In this document: positions 47,454 through 57,900 of the stretch, in pieces
Numbering within the stretch: position 1 is the stretch's first letter
Layout of the letters: each line of letters starts with the position of its first letter
NCBI GenBank assembly: GCA_016748015.1
Contig: JAAOMT010000591.1
Coordinates: 605,996 to 669,995 of the forward strand
DNA: 64,000 nucleotides
Direction: 5' to 3'
From: Geosiphon pyriformis
Lineage: Eukaryota; Glomeromycota; Glomeromycetes; Archaeosporales; Geosiphonaceae
Position numbers and translations under genes: made by a program
Notes under the pieces: generated by a model
What the model saw: only the letters and a program-made list of their open reading frames with translations
What the model was told of the DNA's origin: nothing
The model's database searches: none

Positions 47454-47851
47454 CTGTCTTATTTTTGTGGAGCAGCAACATAGTAAAATCGACTGTCTGG
47501 GAATAGACTTTGTGATAGCCTGGTAAAAGAGGAAAGCTCTTCCTAAGTTTTGGATATTAACATTATCTTGTTAGCTTACCAGAAGGACAAAAAGACAATG
47601 CCAGACCCTAATGACTGCACTTGTTAGCTCGGAGAAGAAAGCTCACATTTATAAAAAACATTGTAATTGACAAAAGACAAACTCTGTGCCTTATAACCAA
47701 AGAACTCAATGAGTAAATTCACATCCAGGAATAGACCTTCAGAGACTGATAATCAAGACTAAGCCAACAGAATTATGTGGAAGATGCATCATCCATAATT
47801 GAGAGCACCAAACGTTACCATTTCTCATACCCACCAAGTTTACCCATAACA
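46742..47851 (+). mobile_element. Element A2 3' LTR
   Basis: 1110 bases, TGTTACCCA to CCATAACA. Same features as the 5' LTR, with more CpG-to-TpG changes in the U3 repeats. The T-tract at 47392-47455 is nearly unbroken in its second half and is a likely assembly or slippage problem spot. TATAAAAG at 47074-47081. Confidence 0.88.
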
Positions 47852-48501
47852 TCACCAAAATCAGCCAAAAAAACTAGAATAAATGGGATTTGTTTATACT
47901 ATTAGTATTATTTGCTTATTGAACAATAAAGCAAAATACTACACAAGCAATACCATTTGAACTTGTTTATAGTAGAACTGTTATTTTACCAGTTGAGATA
48001 GAAATCAATATGTATCTAACTGAACCAATAACAGAAACCAACTTTCAAAAAACATTTTTAAGAAGAATATACAACTTAATAAAAACATTAGAAAACAAAA
48101 GATAAAGAGCAGCTGATAATATTCAGAAGTCACAAGAAAAACAAAAAAAATGACATGATAATCAATTATCAGAGAAACCAGTAGAATTCAAGATTGAAGA
48201 CAAAGTACTTTTGTATCATACCAAAGTAAAAAAACAATGAAGCAGAAAATTTGACTTCAAATAGAACAGACTATTTTACATAGAAGAAATTTTAGGAAAT
48301 AGAACTTATAAATTAAGATGAAACAACAAAATCTTAACCAAAGTAGCACATGGTGATTGACTAAAACCATATTACAATATAATATTATTATCTACCAGTA
48401 ATATTGCACAATTAGGAATACAATGAATACTAGTCCAACCAAATAAGATCTCACAAAATCTTGAACCAATTATAATTATTGATTCAAATACATCAAATTA
48501 A
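47852..48501 (+). pseudogene. Element D2: integrase, second part
   Basis: After TCAC the sequence continues the D2 integrase (KISQKN, NKWDLFILLVLFAY, IPFELVYSRT) and ends with the C-terminal domain (FKIEDKVLLYHTKVKKQ, FYIEEILGNRTYKLR) and LEPIIIID before TAA. It aligns with D1 51220-51850 and A2 45290-45911. Numerous stops. Confidence 0.8.
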
Positions 48502-49196
48502 TTGACCAAAAAAGTATATAAGGACATAATATATGTGACAAAAAAAACCAAAGAAAATGAAAATACCAGATCATATTCACATTTTAGCTCAACAATTATT
48601 TCAGACCTTAAATCAACAACAATTGAACATAAAAATTACCATCAACCACCAAACAACTATCAAAACATCAAACAAAAAAAAAAAAATACACCATACTAGA
48701 GACCACAGAACCAATCAAAAAGCTGGTTAGATAAAATAATAGAAAAAGTGAAGAATACTTTTGGGAAAATATTTATTATAGTTCTAACAAAAGAAATGTT
48801 AAAAAAAAATTAGAAACAATGAATAGAACAACTTCTAATATTATACTACTACTATTAGTTGAAACAAAAGTTGGATATTTAGAAATTATATTTTGATAAA
48901 ACCAAGAGAATATTTAATCAAGAAATAATATAGAACATTGAAAACATTATTGAAAAGAAAACAAATTTGATACTATATATTAGAGCAATCTATTGACTAC
49001 ATACAATATTTTAAAACTACTTAGAAATATTGCTACACCCTAATATAAAGACAATAATCATTAACCAGTGTGAAAGAATAAACAACTCACAAATTGAAAA
49101 TATAAAAAGCAAAGTTAAACAAATAATATTAAAAAAAGAAGTTATGGACTTAATTCAAAATGAAAATTTTAATAAAGCTCAATATTAAAAGAAAAA
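48502..49196 (+). pseudogene. Element D2: ORF3 remnant and polypurine tract
   Basis: Same position as ORF3 of A2 and C3, strongly decayed. Recognisable are NTFGKIFI-type helical text, a Leu/Tyr stretch aligned with IRAIYQLHTIFQNYSETLLH of D1, and the end NKAQY before TAA, then AAAAGAAAAAAATA as the degraded polypurine tract. Identified mainly through D1. The first 66 codons (48502-48699) are open. Confidence 0.55.
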
Positions 49197-49201
49197 AATA
49201 A

Positions 49202-49931
49202 TGTTACTCATAGAAAAAACATACAAAAAAATAATAGGAAAAACAGATAGACCAATAGGAGAATAGTAGTTAAACACATAAACATATTGCTTGAAAAATT
49301 ATAGCACATTGCTTGAAAATGTGAGCAATCTTATAAAACTCAAATTATGTATATATAGCAAGAATATTAGAAACAGAAAAGACAGAACCAATACTCAGAT
49401 CACTTTGTTAAAACATCTTAGTTAAAATTATTAATATTAATAAAATAATTATTCACTATCTAAATTACTTTCTTCACTATTAACACTTTATGTTGATAGT
49501 ATCCAATACTTGATCATACTAGAACAATAGCTTTTAATCATGGCTATTAACAGAATACTATCTCTTTTTTGTCTTGGCTTATTTTTTTATTTTTTTTATT
49601 TTTTTTGGTTTTGCTATTATTTACCAATTGATTAAAAATTAAACACATGAAGTTATTAACATCAAAATGACTAGTAAAAGACCCAGGAATAAGGGTAGAA
49701 TACTCAAAAATTGAGAATAGCTTACCAAAAAGATTACTGGCCATTACATTGAGAAAAAAATTTAACAGAATTGTGATTCTGGGAAATAATAAATAAAACA
49801 ACACTTGAATCTCTGTTTATTATACAAAAAACTCAACCAAAACCTTTGGATTATATCAATCATATCAGCTATTAAGCACCAAGTTACAGGTTTGTTATTT
49901 AATCTGAGATCTTAAATAATCATTTGTAACA
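49202..49931 (+). mobile_element. Element D2 3' LTR
   Basis: 730 bases, TGTTACTCA to TGTAACA, followed by the target duplicate CCAT (49932-49935) and then D1 coding sequence. It lacks about 110 bases of U3 repeats present in the 5' LTR (16762-17605). Confidence 0.87.
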
Positions 49932-50690
49932 CCATTTTATCTAGAACTTTTCTAAACTGGTTCAACCACTTCACCAGCTCCAAGCCAAAAATATAAAATA
50001 TGAATGGACAGAAACCCAACAAAAAGCTTTTGATATACTAAGAAGAAAGCTTATTTAAGCATTAGTATTAATCTATCCAAATTATAGCAAGTCATTTATT
50101 ATTATAACTAATATATCTGATCAAGCATTAGAAATAGTCCTATTGCAAAAAAGACTGAATAGAAGAGAACATTCAGTAGTATATGCTAGTTACAGCTTAA
50201 GTCCAGCTGAAAAGAACTATAGAACACCAGCACTAAAACACTTAGCTATCTATTAAGCAATTATAAAATAGAAGAAATACTTAAGCCAGAAATTTGACAT
50301 ATACACTAATCACAAAAGATTAACATTAATCCAGAAACAAAAATTTGGAGATGATTGTTATGTGAGATAAAAAATAAAACTTTTACTATTCAAATATACT
50401 ATACATGATAAAAAAAAAAAAAAAAAACAGAAATGCTAAGAATAAAACAAATCTAAGAACATTTTGACCCAAAAATATAATAAAAAATAAACACACAAAA
50501 ATATCAACAACTCTAATATTATATTAATACCTGACAGTTCCAAGAGAAATTATCTCAAGAGAAACAAAACAACATAAAACAACAATCCAAATATTTTATC
50601 ACTTACCAAAATATACTATACCAAAAAAACAGAAAGAATCCAAATTAACTACTTAGAGTAATTACAGAATCAAAAAAAGAAACAATACTA
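49932..50690 (+). pseudogene. Element D1: end of RT, and RNase H
   Basis: Continues the frame cut at 16761: HFI-stop-NFSKLVQPLHQL, YEWTETQQKAFDIL, then RNase H IIITNISDQALEIVL (ATDAS decayed to TNIS), SPAEKNY, ALKHLAIY and IYTNHKRLTLI (TDH to TNH). Two active-site Asp codons are Asn. An A18 run at 50410-50427 lies in the linker. The following linker contains the same block as D2 at 35830-36100. Confidence 0.8.
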
Positions 50691-51860
50691 TACAACATGC
50701 ACTCAGATTCAACAGCAGAACATTTTCATAAAAAAGCAACCATAGAAAGAACCAAAAAGAGATATTATTGGCCATTAATATATCTAAACATCATTCAATA
50801 CATTTAAAGTTGTGATGCTTGTTAAAGAAGAAAAGAAACAAGATTCAGTAAACCACTAAGACTAATTAAAGTGAAACAACTATTTGATAGAATTGGAATT
50901 AACTTAGTCAGACTATTAATGATAACCAATAAAAGCAACTATTATATAGCAGTAGTCATGAATTATTTTACAAAATAGCCAAAGATAAAAGCAATTCAAA
51001 AAGCAGATACAGAATCTGTAGCTGAATTCATTTACCAAAATTTGATTTGTTAACATGAATGCCCAAAAAAATTGCTATCAAATCAAAGAACTCACTTTGT
51101 AAACAGAACATTGGCAGAATTAAGTCAAAGATTTGGAATCAAGAGACTATTATCATCATCATATCATCTATAAACAAATGGTTTAGTTGAAAGATTCGAC
51201 AGAACATTGTGTAAAGCAATTACCAAAATCAGTCAAAAACCCAAAATGAATGGAATTTGTTTATACCATCAGTACTATTTGCTTATTAGACAATGAAGCA
51301 AAATACCATACAAGCAACACTATTTGAACTTGTTTATAATAGAACAATAACATTACCAGTTAAGATAAAAGTCAATATATATCCAACTGAACCAATTAAC
51401 AAAACCAATTTCTAAAGAACATTACTAAAAAGAACATATAAACTAATAAAAACATTAAAAAACAAAAAACAAAAAGCAGCTAATAATATTCAAAGATCAC
51501 AAAAAAAACAAAAAGAAAGACATAATAACCAATTACCAAATAAACTAGTTAAATTCAAAATTGGAAACAAAGTATTTTTGTATTGTACCAAAGTGAAAAA
51601 ACAATAGAGTGAAAAATTTGACCCCAAATGGGACAGACCATTTCACATAGAAGAAATTCTAAGAAATGGAGCTTATAAATTAAGATGAGACAACAAAATT
51701 TTAACCAAAACAGCACATAGTGATCGGCTAAAACCATATTACAATATAGTACTATTATTTACTAATAATATTTTACAACTAAAAGTACAATAAATACTAG
51801 TCCAACCAGATAAAATTTCACAAAATCTGGAACCAATATAATCATTGATTCAAATGCATC
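50691..51860 (+). pseudogene. Element D1: integrase
   Basis: Zinc region MHSDSTAEHFHKKA and SCDAC. The core reads GINLVRLL and LLSNQRTHFVN, so both catalytic Asp residues are Asn, while GLVERFDRTL keeps the Glu. The C-terminal domain is readable in shifted frames up to about 51840 (LEPI). Stops and frame changes are dense after 51230. Old copy, clearly inactive. Confidence 0.8.
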
Positions 51861-51879
51861 AAATTGATCGACCAAAAGA

Positions 51880-52550
51880 GTATATAAGAACACAGTATAC
51901 ATGACAAAAAAACCAAAGAAAATGAAAATACCAGACCATATTTACACTTTAGTTTAACAATTATTTCAGGTTTTAAATCAACAACAATTGGACATAGAAA
52001 TTACCATTAATCACCAACAATCTGTTATCAAAACACCAAACAAAAAAAAAGTACATCATATCAAAAACCACAAAATCAACCAAGAAACTAATCAGATAAA
52101 ATAATAGAAAAAGTAAAGAACACTTTTGGGAAAATATCTATTATGGTTTTAACAAAAAAACTTTCCAAAAAAAATTGGAACAGTAGATAGAACAATTTTC
52201 AATACCATACTGCTACTATTAGTTGAGACAAAAATTGGATATTTAAAAGTTATATCTTGATAAAACCAAGAGAATATTTAATCAAGAGATAATATAGAAT
52301 ATTGAAAACATTATTGAAAAAAAAACAAACCTGATACTACACATTAGAGCAATTTATCAATTACATACAATATTTCAAAATTACTCAGAAACATTGCTAC
52401 ATTCTAATATGAAAACAATAATCATTAACCAGTGGAAGAGAATGAACAACTTATAAATCGAAAATATAAGAAGCAAAATTGAATAAACAATATTAGAGAG
52501 AGAAGTTATAGATCTAATTCAAAATAAAAAGTTTAATAAAGCTCAATATT
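51880..52550 (+). pseudogene. Element D1: ORF3 remnant
   Basis: Third copy type of the conserved post-integrase ORF. Readable parts: LDIEITINHQQ (aligned with IEITIDKKE of A2), LHIRAIYQLHTIFQNYSETLLH (with LHYKAAYQLYAAF..CPNVLL), MKTIIINQWKRM (with MKTITVNNIGRI) and the end NKAQY before TAA. Frames are broken several times. Its presence in family D shows ORF3 predates the split of A, C and D. Confidence 0.6.
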
Positions 52551-52565
52551 AAAAGGAGGAAATAA

Positions 52566-53368
52566 TATTACTTATAGAAAAAGCATACATTAAATAATAG
52601 AAAAAATAAATAAACCAATAAGAGAATAATAATTAACATGTAAGCACATTGCTTAGCAATATGAGCATTACTTAAGAAATTATAACACATTACTTGGAAA
52701 TGTAAATAATCTTGTAGAACTCAAATTATGTATATATAGCAAAAGTATTAGAAGCAGAAAAAACAGAATTAATATCAAAATCTTCTAGTTAAAACATTTT
52801 AATTAGAATCTTTAATATTAATAAATAATTATTTACTATTTAAATTACTTTTCTCACTATTACCATTTTATATTGATAATATTCAATACTTAATTACACT
52901 GAAACAATAGTTTTTGATCATGGTTATTGATAGAATACTAACATAAATTGTCTTGGCTTAAAATTTCTTTATTTTTTTTTTCTTTATTTTTTTTGTTATT
53001 ATTATATACTAATTAATTAAAGATTAAGTGCTGAGTTATTAATGTCAAGAATAGCTTGGTAAAAGACCCATAAAACAAGAATAGAACACTCAAAGATTGA
53101 GAATAACTTACCAGAAGGACATAACTGACAGAATAAACTGGCCATTATGTTGAAAAAAAAAATTCAACAGAATTGTAATTTCAGGAAGCTACAAATAAAA
53201 CAACACTTAAATCTCTGTTTATTATACAAAAAACTCAACCAAAACTTTCAGATCAACCAAAACATTCAGATTATAAAAATCTTCAAATATTACCAATTGA
53301 ATTTGCTATTAAGCACCAAATTACAGATTTGTTATTTGATTTGAGACCCCAAATAATTATCTGTAACA
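52566..53368 (+). mobile_element. Element D1 3' LTR
   Basis: 803 bases matching the D2 LTRs; the start reads TATTACTTATAG (TG decayed to TA) and the end CTGTAACA. Preceded by the polypurine tract AAAAGGAGGAAATAA. Followed by family B coding sequence, so D1 inserted into B2. The 5' LTR of D1 is not in the window. Confidence 0.82.
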
Positions 53369-54538
53369 ATAATAACAAGAAGAAAAGCCTGGACATAGCC
53401 AAAGCTGTTTTTATTTGTATCAATGACATCAGCATTAAAACTGACATAAAAGTATTTAAAACAAAAGAGTACATTATAATTGTTGACAATAAGTGGCTCA
53501 AAAAAGCCAAAGCACTACTTGACTATGAATTTTGTGAGCTAACCATCAGATGTAGTAAGAAGCCCATTGTAGTTAAGTGTTATTATTAGACAACTTCTCC
53601 AGTACTCAAGCAGAATCAAGAAAATAAGCAATCAGATAAATCAGATGATGAAGAGAATGATAAAAAAAAAGATCAAGAAGAACAAGAAAAAACTGTTGAA
53701 CTTGCTTATACTATCTTTACCAGCAATGACAAGCCACTAGATAATATTAAAGCTAATAAAAAAGAAATTATTGTAAATGGCAAACTGATTTGTTGGCCCT
53801 ACTATAATATTCTTAGAAGAATTTTTAATAGAAAACCTGGTAAGAAAGCAAAATACAATTATGATGATATGGCTCTTATGTCTAGTACTGGTGTGATAAA
53901 CCTTTGTATTCTCTTAATGATAAATACAAATTTTGCCTAATTTACTACAAAGATTGAGAATTTATTAGCCTAATATCAAAAAAAAAACTAAGAAAAATAC
54001 AAAAATTCTTTGAAAATGACTCACCTAAGATCTAATTACTTACAGTAGAACAAAGAGAATCTTTTTCTAAAAAAAAAAATAGACATTAAAAATCTGTTGC
54101 TAGAAATAGCCCAATTATATTAAAAGAAGATAATATTTTTGAATAAACTTATGTGATACAACACACTATTACTATCAGAGAAACTTGCCTCATTTATTTA
54201 AAGCCTTATTAATTCAATTAATACAATAATAAATTCATTAAAAAAGAAATAATCTGAATGAAAAATCTTAAATTCATATAAGAAACCAAAAGTAAATAGG
54301 TTTTTTCAGTTGTAATGGTATTTAAAAAAAATAGAACTCTATGCTTCTGTGTTAATTATTACCAATTAAATACTATCATTATAAGAGATATGTATTTACT
54401 TTCCAAAATTGATACAATGCTAGACAAATTCAATAGTGCTGCTTTCTTCTCAATTATTGATCTAACTGCTAGATTCTAACAAATAAAAATGAATCTGGAA
54501 AACAGAAAGAAAACTGCTTTCATCACCAAGTATAGCAC
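53369..54538 (+). pseudogene. Element B2: protease end, acidic linker, RT start
   Basis: Outermost and most decayed host of the nest. The frame 53329-53589 reads LDIAKAVFICINDISIKTDIKVF..NKWLKKAKALLDYE as in B1 32240-32420, then the Asp/Glu/Lys linker, LICWPYYNILRRIF, the Cys cluster in broken form and RT fragments (FCVNYYQLNTII, IDLTARF, KKTAFITKYST). It is interrupted at 54538 by C3, which inserted where B1 has TATGGCACTTATGAA. The rest of B2 lies beyond the window on both sides. Confidence 0.8.
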
Positions 54539-54747
54539 TGTTACCAGTAGAATTTTAGCTATTAATTAGCATGAAAATTACCCTTATAATTCATATAATT
54601 TATTAGTATATTAATATCATTTCAAATTATCATTTATTATTTAATCAATTATCACATATCACGATTTAATTAAAATAATCTAATTAGTATAACAGAAAGT
54701 AGGATGATCAAATTATACAATACCCTGAACTTTATAACATTCAAAAA

Positions 54748-54902
54748 TTCGCCGAAATTTACAGAAATTCGCCGAAATTTATAAGAAATTCGCCGAAATT
54801 TACAGAAATTCACCGAAATTATGAATAGTTCACCCAAATTAATGAATAGTTTAGTGAAATAACTTGTAGTTCATCAAAATGTATCTTTAGTTTGCCGAAA
54901 TT
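54748..54902. repeat. TTCGCCGAAAT tandem array in C3 U3
   Basis: TTCGCCGAAAT at 54748, 54768 and 54789 and TTCACCGAAAT at 54809, spaced 20-21 bases. Weaker units follow (TTCACCCAAAT, TTTAGTGAAAT, TTCATCAAAAT, TTTGCCGAAAT). In the 3' LTR only two full units remain (63669, 63689). In older copies (C0, C1, C2) the CpG steps are often TG or CA. Confidence 0.8.
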
Positions 54903-54951
54903 TGAGCAAAAAGAAAAAGTGCAAGTTCATAGACTAGTACTACAACAAGTG

Positions 54952-54959
54952 TATAAAAG
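54952..54959 (+). promoter_or_regulatory. TATA box of C3 5' LTR
   Basis: TATAAAAG about 50 bases after the CpG-bearing repeat array. Same in the 3' LTR (63832) and in C1 and C2. Confidence 0.6.
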
Positions 54960-55553
54960 AAGAGCTTTTCTCTTCTGGAAAATGTATCTTATTTTAGATT
55001 TATCTCTTAAAACCGTTCCTATACACACAAAAAGAAATAAATATCAAATAATTCGAAAAAACCAAATTCTTTAATTATTGTACTTGGAAAATTCCCAAAA
55101 CCCAACTAACATTTCGAAATTGATTAACTACCAATTTCAGTAAACTGTTAGTGATCCCAGACCTGAATAGAAAACGTTTCTCTTGACAAAATTCTATTTC
55201 TTTTATATTTCTTTTATTTTCTTTTTCTTTTCTTATTACAATCATTAGGGTAGCCTATAGATGAGATTTTTGTAGAAGAGTTGACTTTCACAGCAAAGTA
55301 ACTATACATTTTAGTGAGCTTCCAGATGAGCAATTTCTGGGAAAGAGTTGACGTTTACTACAACGTAACTACATAAAGTAACTGGCAAGGAATTGGCCAT
55401 TTCACTCATAAGCCCAGCAAGTTCAAATTATAAGAGATAATTTGAAGATAAATTCAGTTACTAGAGGTCCAACTACTTCCTGAAAATGTGAATTCACAGC
55501 AAACAGGTATCAACAACATTTAAGAAAAGAGACCAAAAGCCTCCGGTAACATT

Positions 55554-55570
55554 TGGTGCTCTCCCACGGA
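55554..55570 (+). other. Primer-binding site of C3
   Basis: TGGTGCTCTCCCACGGA, two bases after the LTR. It shares only the first eight bases (TGGTGCTC) with families A, B and D, so either a different isoacceptor or a short primer match is used. Confidence 0.65.
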
Positions 55571-55596
55571 AATAACACAGCAACAACAAATTCAAA

Positions 55597-57585
55597 GTGG
55601 CAACCACACCAGACACAGCAACTCTAGAGTATTACCAGTCAATTTACACCCACTGCAAGCAAAGATTCAACATTCCAGACGGAATTGAAGTTGTAAAGAA
55701 ATCAGTATACTAATACATTGAAAACCATATCAACAATTATCTTTTTGGAAACTACAACATTTCAGAAGTTAGAAGCAACCTTTACAATAATTTAGTGCAC
55801 TATTCACAATTGGGAACAGAAGACCTAAACAGTGAAACACTTGCTACCTACTTTCAAGAACTTAATTTTAATATTATTAAGTATTGTGAAGAAAAATACC
55901 CAGTACAATCTAAATACTCTTTTGATTTTGAATCAGAGACAGAAACAAGCAACAAAGGCAAACAAAGATTGAAGCAATACTCAAGAACCACTCCAAACAC
56001 TCCAACACTACAAAAGACAACTGCCAAACACTTGCAAACACCTGAACAAGGAACCAGTGTCAAATTACCGCTTTCTATTACACCATTTCCAATTTCACTT
56101 GTTCAACTACAAACACCAAGTTTACCACTTAGCCGTTTCTCTAGACCAGAAAATTTTCAGTCACCTAAAAATCTTACTCAACAGCAGGAACCAATATTAA
56201 CAAGTGCCAATATCATTGATTACTTACAGGAAAATGAAAGTAATCACTCAGAAAGCTTGGAAAGTAAAGAAACTGAATCAGAACCAGAAGAAATTACAAA
56301 AAACGAGGAAGAAATAGCAACTGCTTACATTGCAAAAATCCCAGAATTCACTGGAGAAAACAATGATACCAGTCCTCAAGAATGGCTTGACAAGATTCAA
56401 AAAGCAGGAGATGCAAATGGTTGGATTGCAGCGAGAATGCTCAAAGCAATTCCCTACTTTCTTTAAGAACCATTCGAAAACTGGCAAGCATTCAAAGATG
56501 CTTTTCTACAACAATTCACCGACAACAATATCTCTATCACTCTCAGAAACTGCTTTCGCAATATCAAACAAAAAACATCTGAATCTGTTATGACCTACCT
56601 TAGAAGATTTAACAAACTTCTCAGACGAATCTGACAATTAGAAACCAATGACTACTATTCTGATGCTCAAATCCTGGATCAGTTTATAGCAGGATTAAAA
56701 GACAAATTGATTAATAAAGTCCGTCCACATGCTCCAGCAGACTTAGCAACTGCTATTAAACATGCAAAAAGCTATGAAATGGCAATGGAAGAAGCAAATC
56801 ACACCAAGCTTGTAAACCTTGCAATTAGAAAAACCAGCTCAGCAGCTGAAAAAAAGATAGACCAACTCGCAAAAAAAGTTGAAAGCTATTTTATAAACCA
56901 GCAACAACAGCAGCAACAACCACAAAAATATCAACCACCACAACAACACAACCAAAACAATTTTGGATTAACATCCAACAACCAATCTCAAAATTGTCAT
57001 TATTGTGGAATTCCAGGACACTGGAAACAAGATTGTAGGAAATTGCAAAGAGACCAACAAAACAGAAGTAATCAACATTACTCTTCACTACAACAATCCT
57101 ATTACCAATCTTCACTACCAACCTATTATTTACCAAGACCCCAAAATCAAAACTACTATCCACCAGCTCCACAATCAATGCAGCAACAATATCAGCAACT
57201 TTTACCAATTCAGCCATATCAAACACCACCCACTCAACAATATCAAGTACCAGCAAGAAAATTGGTTCAACATAACCAATTTACACACCAAAATCAATTG
57301 CAAAATAACCACAACAGAATCAATCCAAATAGCCAGTTGGTTCCCCAAAATTCGGGCCAGCAAAGACCCAATTACTATTACACTCAACCCAGTTATCTTA
57401 CAATACCAGAGGAATCGGATTTTCAACAAACTGCACTTTCTGAAGATGAAGTTGCAGCGCTAAGATCAAACCCGTCCAACCATACCATTCCACCAGCTCA
57501 AATTGCCCAAAATGCTAATCTGTCAGATATATTTCCATTTGAATTTGAAGCAAATGAATCACCATTTCTGCTTAGTAATGCAGCA
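55597..57585 (+). pseudogene. Element C3: gag
   Basis: The frame opens after TAA 55573; the first likely start is GTG 55597 (AAAGTGGCAACC). No in-frame ATG occurs for more than 250 codons. N-terminal region ATLEYYQSIYTHCKQRF; a TAA at 55711; then 55714-56463 open, with an acidic Ser/Glu stretch and the capsid core (SPQEWLDKIQKAGDANGW, FKDAFLQQFTDNN, SVMTYLRRFNKLL, LDQFIAGLKDKL). Stops TAA 56464 and TGA 56632. A Gln-rich tract and one intact zinc knuckle, CHYCGIPGHWKQDC (56995-57036), lead into a Gln/Tyr/Pro-rich tail. Same frame as protease, so no frameshift is needed between gag and pol. Confidence 0.87.
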
Positions 57586-57900
57586 GTCAATGAACAGAAA
57601 ACAATTACTGCCATGTACACAGAAACTATAGTGGAAGGAAAACCCATTCACTTAATCTTAGATAGTGGATTAGCTGGAAGTATCATTACTTACCAGCTGA
57701 TGCAACAACTCAAACAAAATGTAGACAGACCAGCTCAAACAGTTATTGTCACAGCTGATAGTATAAAGAAGACTCCAGTAGGAGAAATTGATGATTTTCT
57801 TTTTTCAATTGATGGAATCACCATTCCAGTTAAAGTTCTTGTTATGGATGCACCCTAATACTAAGCTCTAGTCAAAAATGATTGGCTTTTTAAGGCCAAT
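57586..57900 (+). pseudogene. Element C3: aspartic protease
   Basis: Retropepsin-type domain in frame with gag: TITAMYTETIVEGKPIHLILDSGLAGSII (catalytic DSG intact at about 57661), PVGEIDDFLFSIDGITIPVKVLV, then DAP-TAA-Y-TAA-ALVKNDWL. The two TAA codons (57856, 57862) cut the last strand of the protease. The second TAA falls at the same residue in A1, A2 and D2. Expected to process the polyprotein. Confidence 0.85.

Larger units (their letters stand above)
36638..47851 (+). mobile_element. Element A2: complete family A gypsy retrotransposon, 11.2 kb
   Basis: Both LTRs are present (36638-37728, 1091 bases; 46742-47851, 1110 bases). The target duplication is TCGC (36634-36637) / TCAC (47852-47855), one transition apart, and D2 integrase sequence reads across the empty site. 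Internal order: primer-binding site, gag, protease, Cys-rich module, dUTPase, RT, RNase H, integrase, ORF3, polypurine tract. RT before integrase with a GPY/F-type end makes it Ty3/gypsy. A solo C LTR (40175-41134) sits in the protease. The integrase is better kept than in D1 or D2. Confidence 0.88.
54539..55551 (+). mobile_element. Element C3 5' LTR
   Basis: 1013 bases with inverted ends TGTTACC / GGTAACA. U3 contains the TTCGCCGAAAT array. A TATA box, a GAAATAAATATC signal (55024) and a polypyrimidine stretch (55195-55235) follow. The left flank is GCAC of B2. Matches C0, C1 and C2. Confidence 0.9.

Noticed and set aside
57005-57463. 152-codon frame overlapping the C3 gag tail
   Set aside because: It is the +1 shadow of the Gln/Tyr/Pro-rich gag tail; the zinc knuckle and protease are in the other frame.
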